From Halorussus pelagicus (lineage in GTDB: Archaea; Halobacteriota; Halobacteria; Halobacteriales; Haladaptataceae), in NCBI RefSeq assembly GCF_004087835.1, contig NZ_CP035119.1, forward strand, positions 2,046,001-2,110,000: 64,000 nt of DNA. Direction: 5' to 3'. Position 1 is the first letter of the stretch. Every line of letters begins with the position of its first letter. Below the pieces are notes generated by a model that searched no databases, was not told the DNA's origin, and was given only the letters and a program-made list of their open reading frames with translations. Below, one piece after another: positions 18,007 through 26,352 of the stretch. Both the position numbers and the translations under genes were made by a program.

Positions 18007-18921
18007 ATGGACACGCGACGCGCCCTACAGGTCGATGCCTTCGCCGACGAACCGTTCGCGGGGAACGCCGCCGGGGTGGTCCCCGACGCGGACGACCTCA
18101 CCGAGAGCCAGATGCAGGCCATCGCCAACGAACTGGCGGTCAGCGAGACCGCGTTCTTCCGGTCAAGCGACGAGGCCGACCGCCGGGTTCGGTACTTCAC
18201 GCCGACGACCGAAGTGGACCTCTGCGGACACGCAACCATCGCCTCTCACGCCCATCTGCTGGAGGAAGGCGTCGTCTCGCCCGGCACTCACAGCCTCGAA
18301 ACCAACGTCGGCGTCCTCGAAATCGAAATCGAGGACGACGGCACCGTCTGGATGACCCAGGACCGCCCCGAAGTCCGCGAGGTGGACCTCGACTACGAGC
18401 GACTCGGCGACGCGCTCGGCATCGACCACGCCGCGATGGAGGACGTTGGCGCGGACCTCCCGCTCGCGGTCGCCTCGACCGGTCTGCCCTTCCTCGTCGT
18501 ACCGGTGAACTTCCTCGAACATGTCTCGGCAATGGACCCCGACTTCGGCGAAATCGAGACCATCACCGACGAGGTGGACGCGACCGGACTCTACGCCTTT
18601 AGCTTCGACGCGCTCGGCGTCGATTCGACACTCCACGGCCGGATGTTCGCGCCCGCCGCGGGCGTCCCGGAGGACCCGGTGACCGGCACCGCCAGCGGCG
18701 CGACGGGTGCCTACCTGCGCGAGGTCGAGGCGTTCGACGGCGAGGGCGTCCCCGAGGAGATGGTCTTCGAGCAGGGCCACTTCGTGGACCGACCGGGCCA
18801 CGTCCGCGTGTGCGTGGGCGAGCAGGTGCGCGTGGGCGGTCGGGCGGTCACGGCGCTCGACGGCGAGTTACGAGTTCCGGAGATGGAGGACGGCGACGAC
18901 ATTATCAATGCGGCGGAGTAG
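18007..18921 (+). CDS. PhzF family isomerase/epimerase-like protein
   Basis: The 304-residue protein has the two-domain diaminopimelate-epimerase fold of PhzF. Signatures are VDAFADEPFAGNAAGVV near residue 9, the catalytic glutamate E47 in VSETAFF, RYFTPTTEVDLCGHATIASH, and EDPVTGTASGATGAYL near 221. Known members isomerise a phenazine precursor, but most are uncharacterised, and no phenazine genes are present here. The ATG at 18007 fits family N termini; the longer open frame upstream is not conserved-looking. Confidence 0.9.
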   Translation: MDTRRALQVDAFADEPFAGNAAGVVPDADDLTESQMQAIANELAVSETAFFRSSDEADRRVRYFTPTTEVDLCGHATIASHAHLLEEGVVSPGTHSLETNVGVLEIEIEDDGTVWMTQDRPEVREVDLDYERLGDALGIDHAAMEDVGADLPLAVASTGLPFLVVPVNFLEHVSAMDPDFGEIETITDEVDATGLYAFSFDALGVDSTLHGRMFAPAAGVPEDPVTGTASGATGAYLREVEAFDGEGVPEEMVFEQGHFVDRPGHVRVCVGEQVRVGGRAVTALDGELRVPEMEDGDDIINAAE

Positions 18922-19292
18922 GCAAATGAGGCAACGTTTTGCATAGTAATTAGAACGGATCGGCGCTTTTCAATCATCTATTCCACAATTACTATTCGGT
19001 AACTATAGTATATAATACCAAATATGGAGATAACCAATGCGAATATTGATGCTCGATTAACTCTTGTACCCTCCGCATTTGAGAACACGAAAACTGACAT
19101 AGTGGCTAATAGAAACATCATCATCAACGAAAATAGGTCTGCGTCTTCCATACTTTTAGTTAAATATATGATAGTAACTTGATTCCGGTTTTAATGTCCA
19201 ATTTCAACATAACATTTTACTCAGTTAAAGGTGAAAAATAGTGTGGTGGTTCTCATAAATAGAGACCCTATTTCACCCCTCTAAATATTATT
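18922..19292. other. AT-rich intergenic island
   Basis: About 370 nt of far lower GC than its surroundings, from the PhzF stop to the next gene. It contains runs such as tatagtatataatacc and ttagttaaatatatg, and holds one candidate small membrane-protein ORF on the minus strand. An overlapping 52-codon ORF on the plus strand (19024-19182) is less convincing. The composition suggests relatively recent acquisition or a decayed element. Confidence 0.6.
18978..19151 (-). CDS. Candidate 57-residue two-helix membrane protein in AT-rich DNA
   Basis: An intact ATG-to-TAG frame encodes MEDADLFSLMMMFLLATMSV, then FVFSNAEGTRVNRAS, then IFALVISIFGIIYYSYRIVI and VE. Two hydrophobic segments (about 6-24 and 35-55) separated by a polar, arginine-containing turn give a plausible membrane hairpin. 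The acidic start and positive loop predict both ends on the same side. Codon use is AT-rich, unlike the neighbours. No homologue is recognised. The TATA-like catatattta is only about 13 nt upstream of the start, so the promoter is not clearly placed. Real coding is plausible but unproven. Confidence 0.42.
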   Translation of the reverse strand: MEDADLFSLMMMFLLATMSVFVFSNAEGTRVNRASIFALVISIFGIIYYSYRIVIVE

Positions 19293-19724
19293 TCACTGCT
19301 GTTCGCCGAACTGGAACTCCTCGGCGTCGTCCTCGCGCTTGAGTTCCGACATCTGGCGGCGCGTCTCCGACACGTCGTGTTCGACTTCCGAGAGGCGTTC
19401 GTCCAGCACCGACAGAATCTCGCTCTTCACTCGCTCGCCGTCGAAGCGCTCGCGCATCTGCTCTTCGACCGCGGCGGTGAACACCCGCACGAACGCTGTG
19501 ACGGTACCGATGGCCCAGACGACGACGCCGAGGAACGCCAGCGCGAGACCCGGCGCGGCCGTGGTAAGCGCGGCCGTGAGCGCCGCGCCGTTGGTCAACT
19601 GTTCGTACCCTTCCGCGATTCCTAAGAGGACGCCGCCGCCGACCAGCGCACCACCGAGAAGGGTAGCGATTCCGGCAAGGACGACGTAGTAGACTGCCCA
19701 CCGAAGCGAACGACTCGCATCCAT
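19293..19724 (-). CDS. Two-helix membrane protein with C-terminal coiled coil
   Basis: The 143-residue product has hydrophobic segments at about 8-32 (WAVYYVVLAGIATLLGGALV) and 52-77 (APGLALAFLGVVVWAIGTVT). A charged amphipathic tail follows (EEQMRERFDGERVKSEILSV, then LDERLSEVEHDVSETRRQMS), predicted to be a coiled coil ending EFQFGEQQ. No catalytic motif is seen; haloarchaeal proteins of this layout are uncharacterised. The ATG at 19724 is supported by a TATA box 27 nt upstream. Upstream direct repeats suggest regulated transcription. Confidence 0.75.
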   Translation of the reverse strand: MDASRSLRWAVYYVVLAGIATLLGGALVGGGVLLGIAEGYEQLTNGAALTAALTTAAPGLALAFLGVVVWAIGTVTAFVRVFTAAVEEQMRERFDGERVKSEILSVLDERLSEVEHDVSETRRQMSELKREDDAEEFQFGEQQ

Positions 19725-19745
19725 GTCCGAGAGAGGCGAGCGCGG

Positions 19746-19757
19746 GAGTATAAACGC
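19746..19757 (-). promoter_or_regulatory. TATA box for the membrane/coiled-coil gene
   Basis: GTTTATACTC on the minus strand is centred 27 nt before the ATG at 19724, consistent with a leaderless transcript. Confidence 0.6.
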
Positions 19758-19784
19758 ATCCGTTTTCTCGTCGGAGTGAACGAC

Positions 19785-19849
19785 TGTCGGTTGTGGCGTC
19801 GAAGTAGAGCAATTGTCGGTTGTCGGGGAGTACAACGGTTGTCAGTTGT
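19785..19849. promoter_or_regulatory. Three spaced 10-bp direct repeats upstream of the promoter
   Basis: TGTCGGTTGT occurs at 19785-19794 and 19814-19823, and TGTCAGTTGT at 19840-19849, with starts 29 and 26 bp apart. They lie 60-125 bp upstream of the start at 19724, just beyond its TATA box, as expected for activator or repressor sites. The alternative is association with the adjacent dispersed repeat copy starting at 19858. Confidence 0.45.
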
Positions 19850-19857
19850 GAATAGGT

Positions 19858-19970
19858 GGCTAGCTACTACCGACGCCACTCAGACCCCACGGCACCGCCA
19901 CTGCACAGCACCGCGCCCCGAACCTCCCGACCGCGCCCTCGGCCGCGCTTGCAGTTCCGCGCGGCCGAGG
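19858..19970 (+). repeat. Dispersed intergenic repeat, copy A
   Basis: The copy begins GCTAGCTACTACCGACGCCA and continues through CACGGCACCGCCACTGCACA to CCCCGAACC. A perfect 12-bp hairpin follows (19937-19948 pairing with 19959-19970, loop of 10). Two further copies are at 41377-41520 (minus orientation) and 47756-47870. It lies between the membrane/coiled-coil gene and ppsA. Confidence 0.75.
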
Positions 19971-20242
19971 ACGCGGCGCGTCCCGTGGTTGGTGGTGCCG
20001 AGCGCGTCCCGTGGTCGCTGACACGGGGCGAGTTCCGAGACGATTCGGCGAGCGCACTCCGGTGGTTCGTTCCACCGAGCGCGTTCGGAAATCCGCCGAC
20101 TCGGACGTTCGTTGGCAAAAATTGTCGGCGACTGGGCACGGCTCCCGACGTTACAAAATCAAATCCGGTTACGAGTTAATATCCATTTCGCTAACCGGTC
20201 GGAACATTCTTTATTCACCTTCTTGTTCTCCCACATGCACCA

Positions 20243-22582
20243 ATGGCTGTACTCTGGCTGGACGAAATCACCGCGGACGACCTCGAACTGGTCGGCGGGA
20301 AGGGCGCGTCGCTGGGGGAACTCACCGGCGCTGGCCTGCCGGTCCCCTCGGGGTTCGTGGTTTCGGCTGGCACCTACCGCTCGTTCATCGAGGAGACGGG
20401 AATCGACGAGGAACTGTTCGAGGTCGTAGACGTGGACACCGAAGACTCGAAGGCGCTCGCGGAGGCTCAGTCTCGGGCCAAGGAACTCGTTTTAGAGACC
20501 GAGATGCCCGAAGAGATTCGCCAAGAAATCTACGACTCCTACGACCGGATGGGAGACGGCGAGGACTTCGTGGCGGTCCGCTCGTCGGCGACCGCCGAAG
20601 ACCTGCCCGACGCCTCGTTCGCCGGGCAACAGGAGACGTTCCTCAACGTCACCCGCGAAGACCTTGTAGACCGCGTCAAGCGATGTTGGGCGTCGCTGTT
20701 CACTCAGCGCGCCATCTACTACCGCCAAGAGAAGGGCTTCGCCCACGACAAGGTGGACATCGCCGTCGTCGTCCAGCGCATGGTGGACGCCGAGAAATCC
20801 GGCGTGATGTTCACCAGCCACCCCTCGACCGGCGCGCCGCGCATCATCATCGAGGCCGCGTGGGGTCTCGGCGAAGCGGTCGTCTCCGGGTCGGTCTCGC
20901 CCGACAACTACGTCGTGGACCGCGAATCGGGAGCGGTCGAGGAGACCACCATCGCCGACAAGAAGACGATGATGGAGAAAGACGACGCGACCGGCGAGAC
21001 CGTCGAGCGCGAGGTCGCCGAAGACCTTCGCGAGACCCAAGTCTTGGACGAGCGCGACATCGAACGCCTCGTGGAACTCGGCGAACGTGTCGAAGATCAC
21101 TACGAGACGCCCCAAGACGTGGAGTGGGCCATCGTGGACGGAGAGGTCTTCATGCTCCAGTCTCGGCCCATCACGACCATCGACGACGACGCGGAAATCG
21201 AGACCGACACCGAGGCGAGCGCCGCCGCTGACTCCGAGGGCATCGCCGACGGGAGCGGTGCGGTCGAGGCCGCCAGCGGCGGCGCGAGCGACACCGGTTC
21301 GGGCGGTGGCGACGACGTACTCGTCTCCGGTCTCGGCGCGAGTCCGGGCATCGCCTCGGGCGCGGTCCGCATCGTGGACCAACTCGACCAACTCGACAAG
21401 GTGAGCGAGGGCGACATTATCGTCACCGAGATGACGACGCCCGACATGGTGCCCGCGATGAAGCGCGCGGCGGGCATCGCCACCGACGAGGGCGGCATGA
21501 CCAGCCACGCCGCCATCGTCTCGCGCGAACTCGGCGTCCCCGCAGTCGTCGGCTGTACCGACGCCACAACGACGCTGACCGACGACCAGCGCATCAGTCT
21601 CGACGGCGACAAGGGCACCATCACGGAGGGTCGCACGGAGACCTCCGACGAGCGCGAACCCATCGAGGAGGCCCGCCCGAAGACGCCGGTCAAGCCGATG
21701 ACCGCGACGGAGGTGAAGGTCAACGTCTCCATTCCGGAGGCCGCCGAGCGCGCGGCGGCGACGGGCGCGGACGGCGTGGGCCTGCTCCGGATGGAACACA
21801 TGATTCTGTCCACGAACAAGACGCCCGCCAAGTACATCGAAGACCACGGCGAGGACGCCTACGTCAACGAAATCGTGGAGGGAATCCGCGGCGTCGCCGA
21901 CGAGTTCTACCCCCGGCCCGTCCGGGTCCGGACGCTCGACGCGCCGACCGACGAGTTCCAGCAGTTGCAGGGCGGCGAGGACGAACCCGACGAACACAAC
22001 CCGATGCTTGGCTACCGGGGCATCCGACGGAGCCTCGACCGGCCGGACGTGTTCAAACACGAACTCGACGCGTTCGCCCGCCTCTACGAGATGGGCTACG
22101 ACAACGTCGAAATCATGTTCCCGCTGGTCAACGACGCCGAGGACGTGATTCGGGCGCGCAACCTCATGGCGGAGTCGGGCATCGACCCCGACAAGCGGAC
22201 GTGGGGCGTGATGATAGAGACGCCCGCCTCGGCGCTCGGCGTCGAGGGGATGGCCGAGCAGGGCATCGACTTCGCCTCGTTCGGCACGAACGACTTGACC
22301 CAGTACACCCTCGCGGTGGACCGCAACAACGGGAACGTCGCCGACCGGTTCGACGAACTCCACCCCTCGGTCCTGCAACTCATCAGCCAGACCATCCGGA
22401 CCTGCCGGGAACACGACGTGGACACCTCCATCTGCGGGCAGGCCGGGTCGAAGCCGAAGATGGTCCAGCACCTCGTGGACGAGGGCGTCAGTTCCATCTC
22501 GGCGAACATCGACGCGGTCCGTGACGTGCAACACGAAGTCAAGCGCGTCGAGCAGAAGCTATTGCTCGACTCGGTGCGCTAA
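20243..22582 (+). CDS. ppsA: Phosphoenolpyruvate synthase
   Basis: The 779-residue enzyme converts pyruvate, ATP and water to PEP, AMP and phosphate for gluconeogenesis. The N-terminal ATP-grasp domain starts VGGKGASLGELTGAGLPVPS. A Gly/Ala/Ser/Asp-rich linker lies near 335-365. The swivelling domain carries the phospho-histidine motif GGMTSHAAIVSRELGVPAVV. The C-terminal PEP barrel ends CGQAGSKPKMVQHLVDEGV. Length is normal. The reverse-direction pyruvate kinase gene is at 36021 in the same window. A TATA-like ctttatt lies about 30 nt before the ATG, suggesting a short or absent leader. Confidence 0.95.
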   Translation: MAVLWLDEITADDLELVGGKGASLGELTGAGLPVPSGFVVSAGTYRSFIEETGIDEELFEVVDVDTEDSKALAEAQSRAKELVLETEMPEEIRQEIYDSYDRMGDGEDFVAVRSSATAEDLPDASFAGQQETFLNVTREDLVDRVKRCWASLFTQRAIYYRQEKGFAHDKVDIAVVVQRMVDAEKSGVMFTSHPSTGAPRIIIEAAWGLGEAVVSGSVSPDNYVVDRESGAVEETTIADKKTMMEKDDATGETVEREVAEDLRETQVLDERDIERLVELGERVEDHYETPQDVEWAIVDGEVFMLQSRPITTIDDDAEIETDTEASAAADSEGIADGSGAVEAASGGASDTGSGGGDDVLVSGLGASPGIASGAVRIVDQLDQLDKVSEGDIIVTEMTTPDMVPAMKRAAGIATDEGGMTSHAAIVSRELGVPAVVGCTDATTTLTDDQRISLDGDKGTITEGRTETSDEREPIEEARPKTPVKPMTATEVKVNVSIPEAAERAAATGADGVGLLRMEHMILSTNKTPAKYIEDHGEDAYVNEIVEGIRGVADEFYPRPVRVRTLDAPTDEFQQLQGGEDEPDEHNPMLGYRGIRRSLDRPDVFKHELDAFARLYEMGYDNVEIMFPLVNDAEDVIRARNLMAESGIDPDKRTWGVMIETPASALGVEGMAEQGIDFASFGTNDLTQYTLAVDRNNGNVADRFDELHPSVLQLISQTIRTCREHDVDTSICGQAGSKPKMVQHLVDEGVSSISANIDAVRDVQHEVKRVEQKLLLDSVR

Positions 22583-22699
22583 CGACTCTCGGGCGAGTGA
22601 GTTAGACCGACCTGCTTTTTGCCGGTCTCACTGAGTAGGCCGCGATTAAGACACGAAATACACAGCTACGCCCGCGAACGCGGCGTCACGATACCCTCG

Positions 22700-22708
22700 G
22701 TTTATGAG
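22700..22708 (+). promoter_or_regulatory. TATA box of the lipoprotein gene
   Basis: GTTTATGAG is centred about 28 nt upstream of the ATG at 22733 and fixes this start rather than the upstream open frame from 22619. Confidence 0.55.
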
Positions 22709-22732
22709 GACGGCCGTTGGACGGGACTGAAA

Positions 22733-23776
22733 ATGGCGTCACGCAGAGCCGCGCTCGTCGTCGCCCTCCTCGTCCTCGCTGGCTGTGCCGGAAGCGCCGA
22801 CGGCCCAGCGGCGACGACGGCGACAACGACCACGACGGCGAACGACGAACCGATAGCCGACACGCCGACGACCACCGCCGAGAACGGAGCCGGGGCGAAC
22901 GGACCCGAAGCGAACGAACCGGGGACCAACGAAACCGCGACGAACGACTCGTCGGTCAACGCCTCGCTCCCGCCGGGGGTGAACGCCACGGGGGTCGAGG
23001 ACCCCGAGGCGCTGGTCGCCGCCCACCGGAGCGCGCTGAACGGGACCAGTTTCGCGTTCCGCTTCCGGTCGAACGTCTCGGTCGGCCCTGCGAACCAGTG
23101 GACGCTCCAGCGCGGGCGCGTCGCGGCGGGTCTCTCGCCGCTGGTCGTCCACTCGACCAGCGTCCGGCAGTTCGACGGCGGCACTTCCTCGACGGCGACG
23201 GACCTCTGGGCCAACGAGACGGCCGTGGTCGTCCGATACGATGGGGACAGCCGGAGCGAACTCCGGCGCTACAACCGCTCGGGCGGGAATGTCGCCGACG
23301 AGACGTGGGCACACCTGCCCAGAGCCGACCTCGACTCGCAGGTCACCCAATCGTGGCTCCTCGAACTCGCGCTGGCCGCCGGGGAGTACGAGCGCGTCCG
23401 GACCGAGCGAGACGGCGACGACGAGCGAAACCCCACCCGCTCCGCGCGCAACGAGACACGGACGATGACGGTCCTGCGCGCGACCGACCCGGTCGCGGCC
23501 GCCAACTACACTGACCTCCGCTCGACAATTCGCGTGGACTCGGAGGGCCGAGTCCACTCGCTGTCGCTGACCGCGACCTACGAGGGCGACAACGAGACCC
23601 GGATTCACTACGAGTTCGAGCTGACCGAGGTCGGCGACGCCACGGTCCAGCGCCCGGCGTGGGTCGGTGCCGCGACGCGGCCGACGACCACGCGCTCGGA
23701 GAACGCGACGACGACGGTGTCGGTAGAGACGACCGCCGAAAACGCGACAGCCGTGACGACCACGACAGAGAGCTAA
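22733..23776 (+). CDS. Haloarchaeal lipoprotein, function unknown (DUF7537-like)
   Basis: The 347-residue product has a signal with lipobox LLVLAGC at residues 12-18, so the mature protein would be anchored to membrane lipid at Cys18. A Thr/Asn/Glu-rich spacer of about 80 residues (many potential N-glycosylation sequons, e.g. NETATNDSSVNAS) leads into a beta-rich domain with DPEALVAAHRSALNGTSFAF. The C-terminal tail is again Thr-rich. The layout fits the haloarchaeal DUF7537 lipoproteins, whose function is unknown. The signal lacks a twin arginine right at the start but begins MASRRAAL, which allows Tat export. Confidence 0.8.
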   Translation: MASRRAALVVALLVLAGCAGSADGPAATTATTTTTANDEPIADTPTTTAENGAGANGPEANEPGTNETATNDSSVNASLPPGVNATGVEDPEALVAAHRSALNGTSFAFRFRSNVSVGPANQWTLQRGRVAAGLSPLVVHSTSVRQFDGGTSSTATDLWANETAVVVRYDGDSRSELRRYNRSGGNVADETWAHLPRADLDSQVTQSWLLELALAAGEYERVRTERDGDDERNPTRSARNETRTMTVLRATDPVAAANYTDLRSTIRVDSEGRVHSLSLTATYEGDNETRIHYEFELTEVGDATVQRPAWVGAATRPTTTRSENATTTVSVETTAENATAVTTTTES

Positions 23777-23867
23777 GTCGGATTTCCAACGAGTCGAATC
23801 GATTCGCGCTATCGCACGATTCGACACATCCGCCACGTTCAAGCCCTCCGGATACAAGCCTGAGAAC

Positions 23868-25034
23868 ATGACACGCTCTGTCTGGCTCAAGGCCGACGAC
23901 GCGGTCGGCGACTGGGACGCCCGCCGGAAGCGAATCACGGCGGGACTCGAAGCGGGCGTCGATTGGGTACTGGTAGACGCCGCCGACGTGGAACGAGTGC
24001 GCGAACTCGGCGAGGTGAACGTTGCGGTGTTCGCCGACGGCGACGCGCAGGTCATCGACGGGAGCGACTCGCGGGCCGAGGCCGACGCCTACATCGTCGG
24101 CAAGGACGGCGAGGGCGACGGGACTGTGGACCTGCCCAACGACTTCTCGGGGTCGGCGGACCTCTCGACGCTCCGGCGCGATGACGACCGGGCGGACGGC
24201 GCGTACGTCCGCATCCTGAACGAGGACTACGAGGCGTTCGCCGAGGCGGCCGCCAACGAGGCCGACTACACCATCGTCGTCGGCGAGGACTGGACCATCA
24301 TCCCGCTCGAAAACCTCATCGCGCGCATCGGCGAGGAGACCGACCTCGTCGCGGGCGTCACCACGGCCGAGGAGGCCAAGACCGCGTTCGAGACGCTGGA
24401 AATCGGGAGCGACGCCGTCCTGCTGGACACCGACAGCCCCGACGAGATTCGGGAGACCGTCGAGGTCCGCGACGAGGCCGAGCGCGAGACGCTCGAACTG
24501 GACTGGGCAGAGGTCACGACCATCGAGCGCACCGGGAGCGCCGACCGCGTCTGCGTCGATACGGGGAGTCTGATGGACCACGACGAGGGGATGCTCGTCG
24601 GGTCGATGTCGCGCGGCCTCTTTTTCGTCCACGCCGAAACCGCCGAATCGCCGTACGTCGCCTCCCGACCGTTCCGGGTCAACGCTGGCGCGGTCCACGC
24701 CTACGTCCGGACGCCCGACGGCGGCACGAAGTACCTCGCGGAACTGAAGTCCGGCGACGAGGTGCAACTCGTTGACACCGAGGGGCACACACGCGAGGCG
24801 ACGGTCGGCCGAGTCAAAATCGAGAAGCGCCCGATGTTCCGGGTGGTCGCCGAGTTCGACGACGGCGACCGGGTCGAGACGCTCCTCCAGAACGCCGAGA
24901 CCATCAAGGTCGCCACGAGCGAGGGGCGCAAGGCTGTCACCGACCTCGAAGCGGGCGACGAACTCCGGGTCTTCCGCGAGGGCGGCGCTCGGCACTTCGG
25001 CGAGGCGGTCGAAGAGAGCATCATCGAGAAGTAG
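23868..25034 (+). CDS. aroB: 3-dehydroquinate synthase II
   Basis: The 388-residue archaeal enzyme makes 3-dehydroquinate from 2-amino-3,7-dideoxy-D-threo-hept-6-ulosonate, replacing the usual AroB route. Family features: MTRSVWLKADDAVGDWDARR at the N terminus, EDWTIIPLENLIA, RVCVDTGSLMDHDEGMLVG near 225, SRPFRVNAGAVHAYV near 265, and LKSGDEVQLVDTEG. Length fits. The symbol aroB is used loosely, since the protein is not homologous to classical AroB. aroD for the next step lies 0.55 kb downstream on the opposite strand. Start is the first in-frame ATG. Confidence 0.94.
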   Translation: MTRSVWLKADDAVGDWDARRKRITAGLEAGVDWVLVDAADVERVRELGEVNVAVFADGDAQVIDGSDSRAEADAYIVGKDGEGDGTVDLPNDFSGSADLSTLRRDDDRADGAYVRILNEDYEAFAEAAANEADYTIVVGEDWTIIPLENLIARIGEETDLVAGVTTAEEAKTAFETLEIGSDAVLLDTDSPDEIRETVEVRDEAERETLELDWAEVTTIERTGSADRVCVDTGSLMDHDEGMLVGSMSRGLFFVHAETAESPYVASRPFRVNAGAVHAYVRTPDGGTKYLAELKSGDEVQLVDTEGHTREATVGRVKIEKRPMFRVVAEFDDGDRVETLLQNAETIKVATSEGRKAVTDLEAGDELRVFREGGARHFGEAVEESIIEK

Positions 25035-25064
25035 CGCCGTCGGTCCGCGACGAGTTACGTCGGG

Positions 25065-25514
25065 TTAACGCGAGACGGCGTTGCTTTCGGTCGGTCCGTT
25101 GGGACCCTCGCGCTCCGGAAGCGGCGTCGTACACCACTGACAGAAGTCCAGTTCTTCGTCCACGGGCTTGCCGCAGTAGGGGCACTGCTCGCCCTCCTCT
25201 TCGTCGGGTTCGCGCTGGAGCGCCAGCCAGTAGGCGTCGATGGAACTGAACAGGCGAACGACCCAGATGGGGAGCAACGTTTCCCAACCGAGGTCCTGCG
25301 TCGCCTCCATCGCGGCCTCGAACGCGGCCGAGATGTCTCCCGAGGCGGCCGCCGTCTCGGGGAGCGGGACGAACAGCAATACGGCGCTGACCATGAACGC
25401 GAACCACATCGCCGAGCGAAGCCACTTTCGGAGGTAGACGTGGCCGAGTCCGGGGAGGAAAAACGACAGCAGTGCGCCCAACCACGGACGCTTCTCGGAA
25501 TTCGTACGAGTCAC
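25065..25514 (-). CDS. Membrane protein with C-terminal zinc ribbon (DUF7575-like)
   Basis: The 149-residue protein starts at GTG. It has hydrophobic segments near 11-28 (LGALLSFFLPGLGHVYL) and 34-52 (AMWFAFMVSAVLLFVPLP), followed by a membrane-proximal helix (LLPIWVVRLFSSIDAYWLAL). The C-terminal zinc ribbon is CPYCGKPVDEELDFCQWC. The LPGLGHVYLR pattern recalls TM2-domain-like small membrane proteins. Function unknown. It converges with the DHQ synthase gene and lies between two shikimate genes. Confidence 0.8.
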   Translation of the reverse strand: MTRTNSEKRPWLGALLSFFLPGLGHVYLRKWLRSAMWFAFMVSAVLLFVPLPETAAASGDISAAFEAAMEATQDLGWETLLPIWVVRLFSSIDAYWLALQREPDEEEGEQCPYCGKPVDEELDFCQWCTTPLPEREGPNGPTESNAVSR

Positions 25515-25587
25515 TACTCGGCGCTAACCGGCCGACGCTAATAAATGCTGTCCCACGAAACCGGCGCTATCCGTCAATGCAGGCGCT

Positions 25588-26259
25588 CTATTTTAATTTC
25601 TCCACGAGGTTCGCCAGCGTTTCGAGGTCGTACTGGCCCGGCGCAGTCGCGTCTTCGGGTTCAACGGGAGCGTAACCAATCGCCGACCCGTAGAGGGGCG
25701 CGACCGCCCGCGAGTGGCGACCGGGCGCGCCCATCGCCATCGTCGCCACGCGCTCGCCCGCGGCGTCGAACTCGTGGGTGACCGCCAGCAGGTCCAGCAC
25801 GTCGCTCCGACGCTCGGCGGTGACCGCGAGTTTGCCCACGTCGGCGCGCTCGGTGGCGGTTTCGAGGTGCCCGCGCAGGTCGGCTTTCGGCGGCGTGCGC
25901 TCGAAGTTGTGGACCGAGGCGACGACGCTCGTTCCGGTCCGGCGCGCGCGCTCGGCGACGCGCTCGCCCTCGCCCGCGGTGAGGCTCTTCAGTTCCACGT
26001 CCACTGCCCCGACGCAGGCGAGTTCCGCGGCCTCCGCGAGTTGGGCGAGTCGCCCCTCGTCGTCCTCGGCCTCGCCGCCCTCCCACGCCGCGCGGTTGGT
26101 GGCGAGGACGGGTAGTCGGCCGTCGTAGTCGTCGAGCGCCGCGAGCGGGTCGCTGGCGAGGTCCATCCGGAACTCCACGGCGTCGGCGTGCTCGCGGGCG
26201 CGGGCCTCCGCGTCGAGGTCGGTGAGACTCGCGGCGAGGACGAACTCCTCGAAGTTCAT
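25588..26259 (-). CDS. aroD: 3-dehydroquinate dehydratase, type I
   Basis: The 223-residue TIM barrel dehydrates 3-dehydroquinate to 3-dehydroshikimate by a Schiff base. The Schiff-base lysine is in VGKLAVTAE near residue 141, the catalytic histidine in VVASVHNFERTP near 116, and the substrate-binding arginine in AVEFRMDLA near 31. MAMGAPGRHSRAVAPLYGSA forms the C-terminal loop. Length is normal for the archaeal family. It follows the methylase gene on the same strand with a 93 nt gap. Confidence 0.94.
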   Translation of the reverse strand: MNFEEFVLAASLTDLDAEARAREHADAVEFRMDLASDPLAALDDYDGRLPVLATNRAAWEGGEAEDDEGRLAQLAEAAELACVGAVDVELKSLTAGEGERVAERARRTGTSVVASVHNFERTPPKADLRGHLETATERADVGKLAVTAERRSDVLDLLAVTHEFDAAGERVATMAMGAPGRHSRAVAPLYGSAIGYAPVEPEDATAPGQYDLETLANLVEKLK

Positions 26260-26352
26260 GCGTGGGTCTCTGTCGGGGGCGTGGAAAAGTGTACTCGTTG
26301 CGGGGACGGCGAGCGAAACGACGCCGAAGCGCGAGTCGTCCGGGCGTCGGAG

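Noticed and set aside
19024-19182. Plus-strand 52-codon ORF overlapping the AT-rich island
   Set aside because: No hydrophobic or family signature and no TATA box at leaderless spacing; the minus-strand hairpin protein is the better candidate.
20492-22534. 680-codon minus-strand frame antisense to ppsA
   Set aside because: It is the antisense of a well-supported PEP synthase; the translation lacks any recognisable domain and is rich in Arg, His and Val runs.
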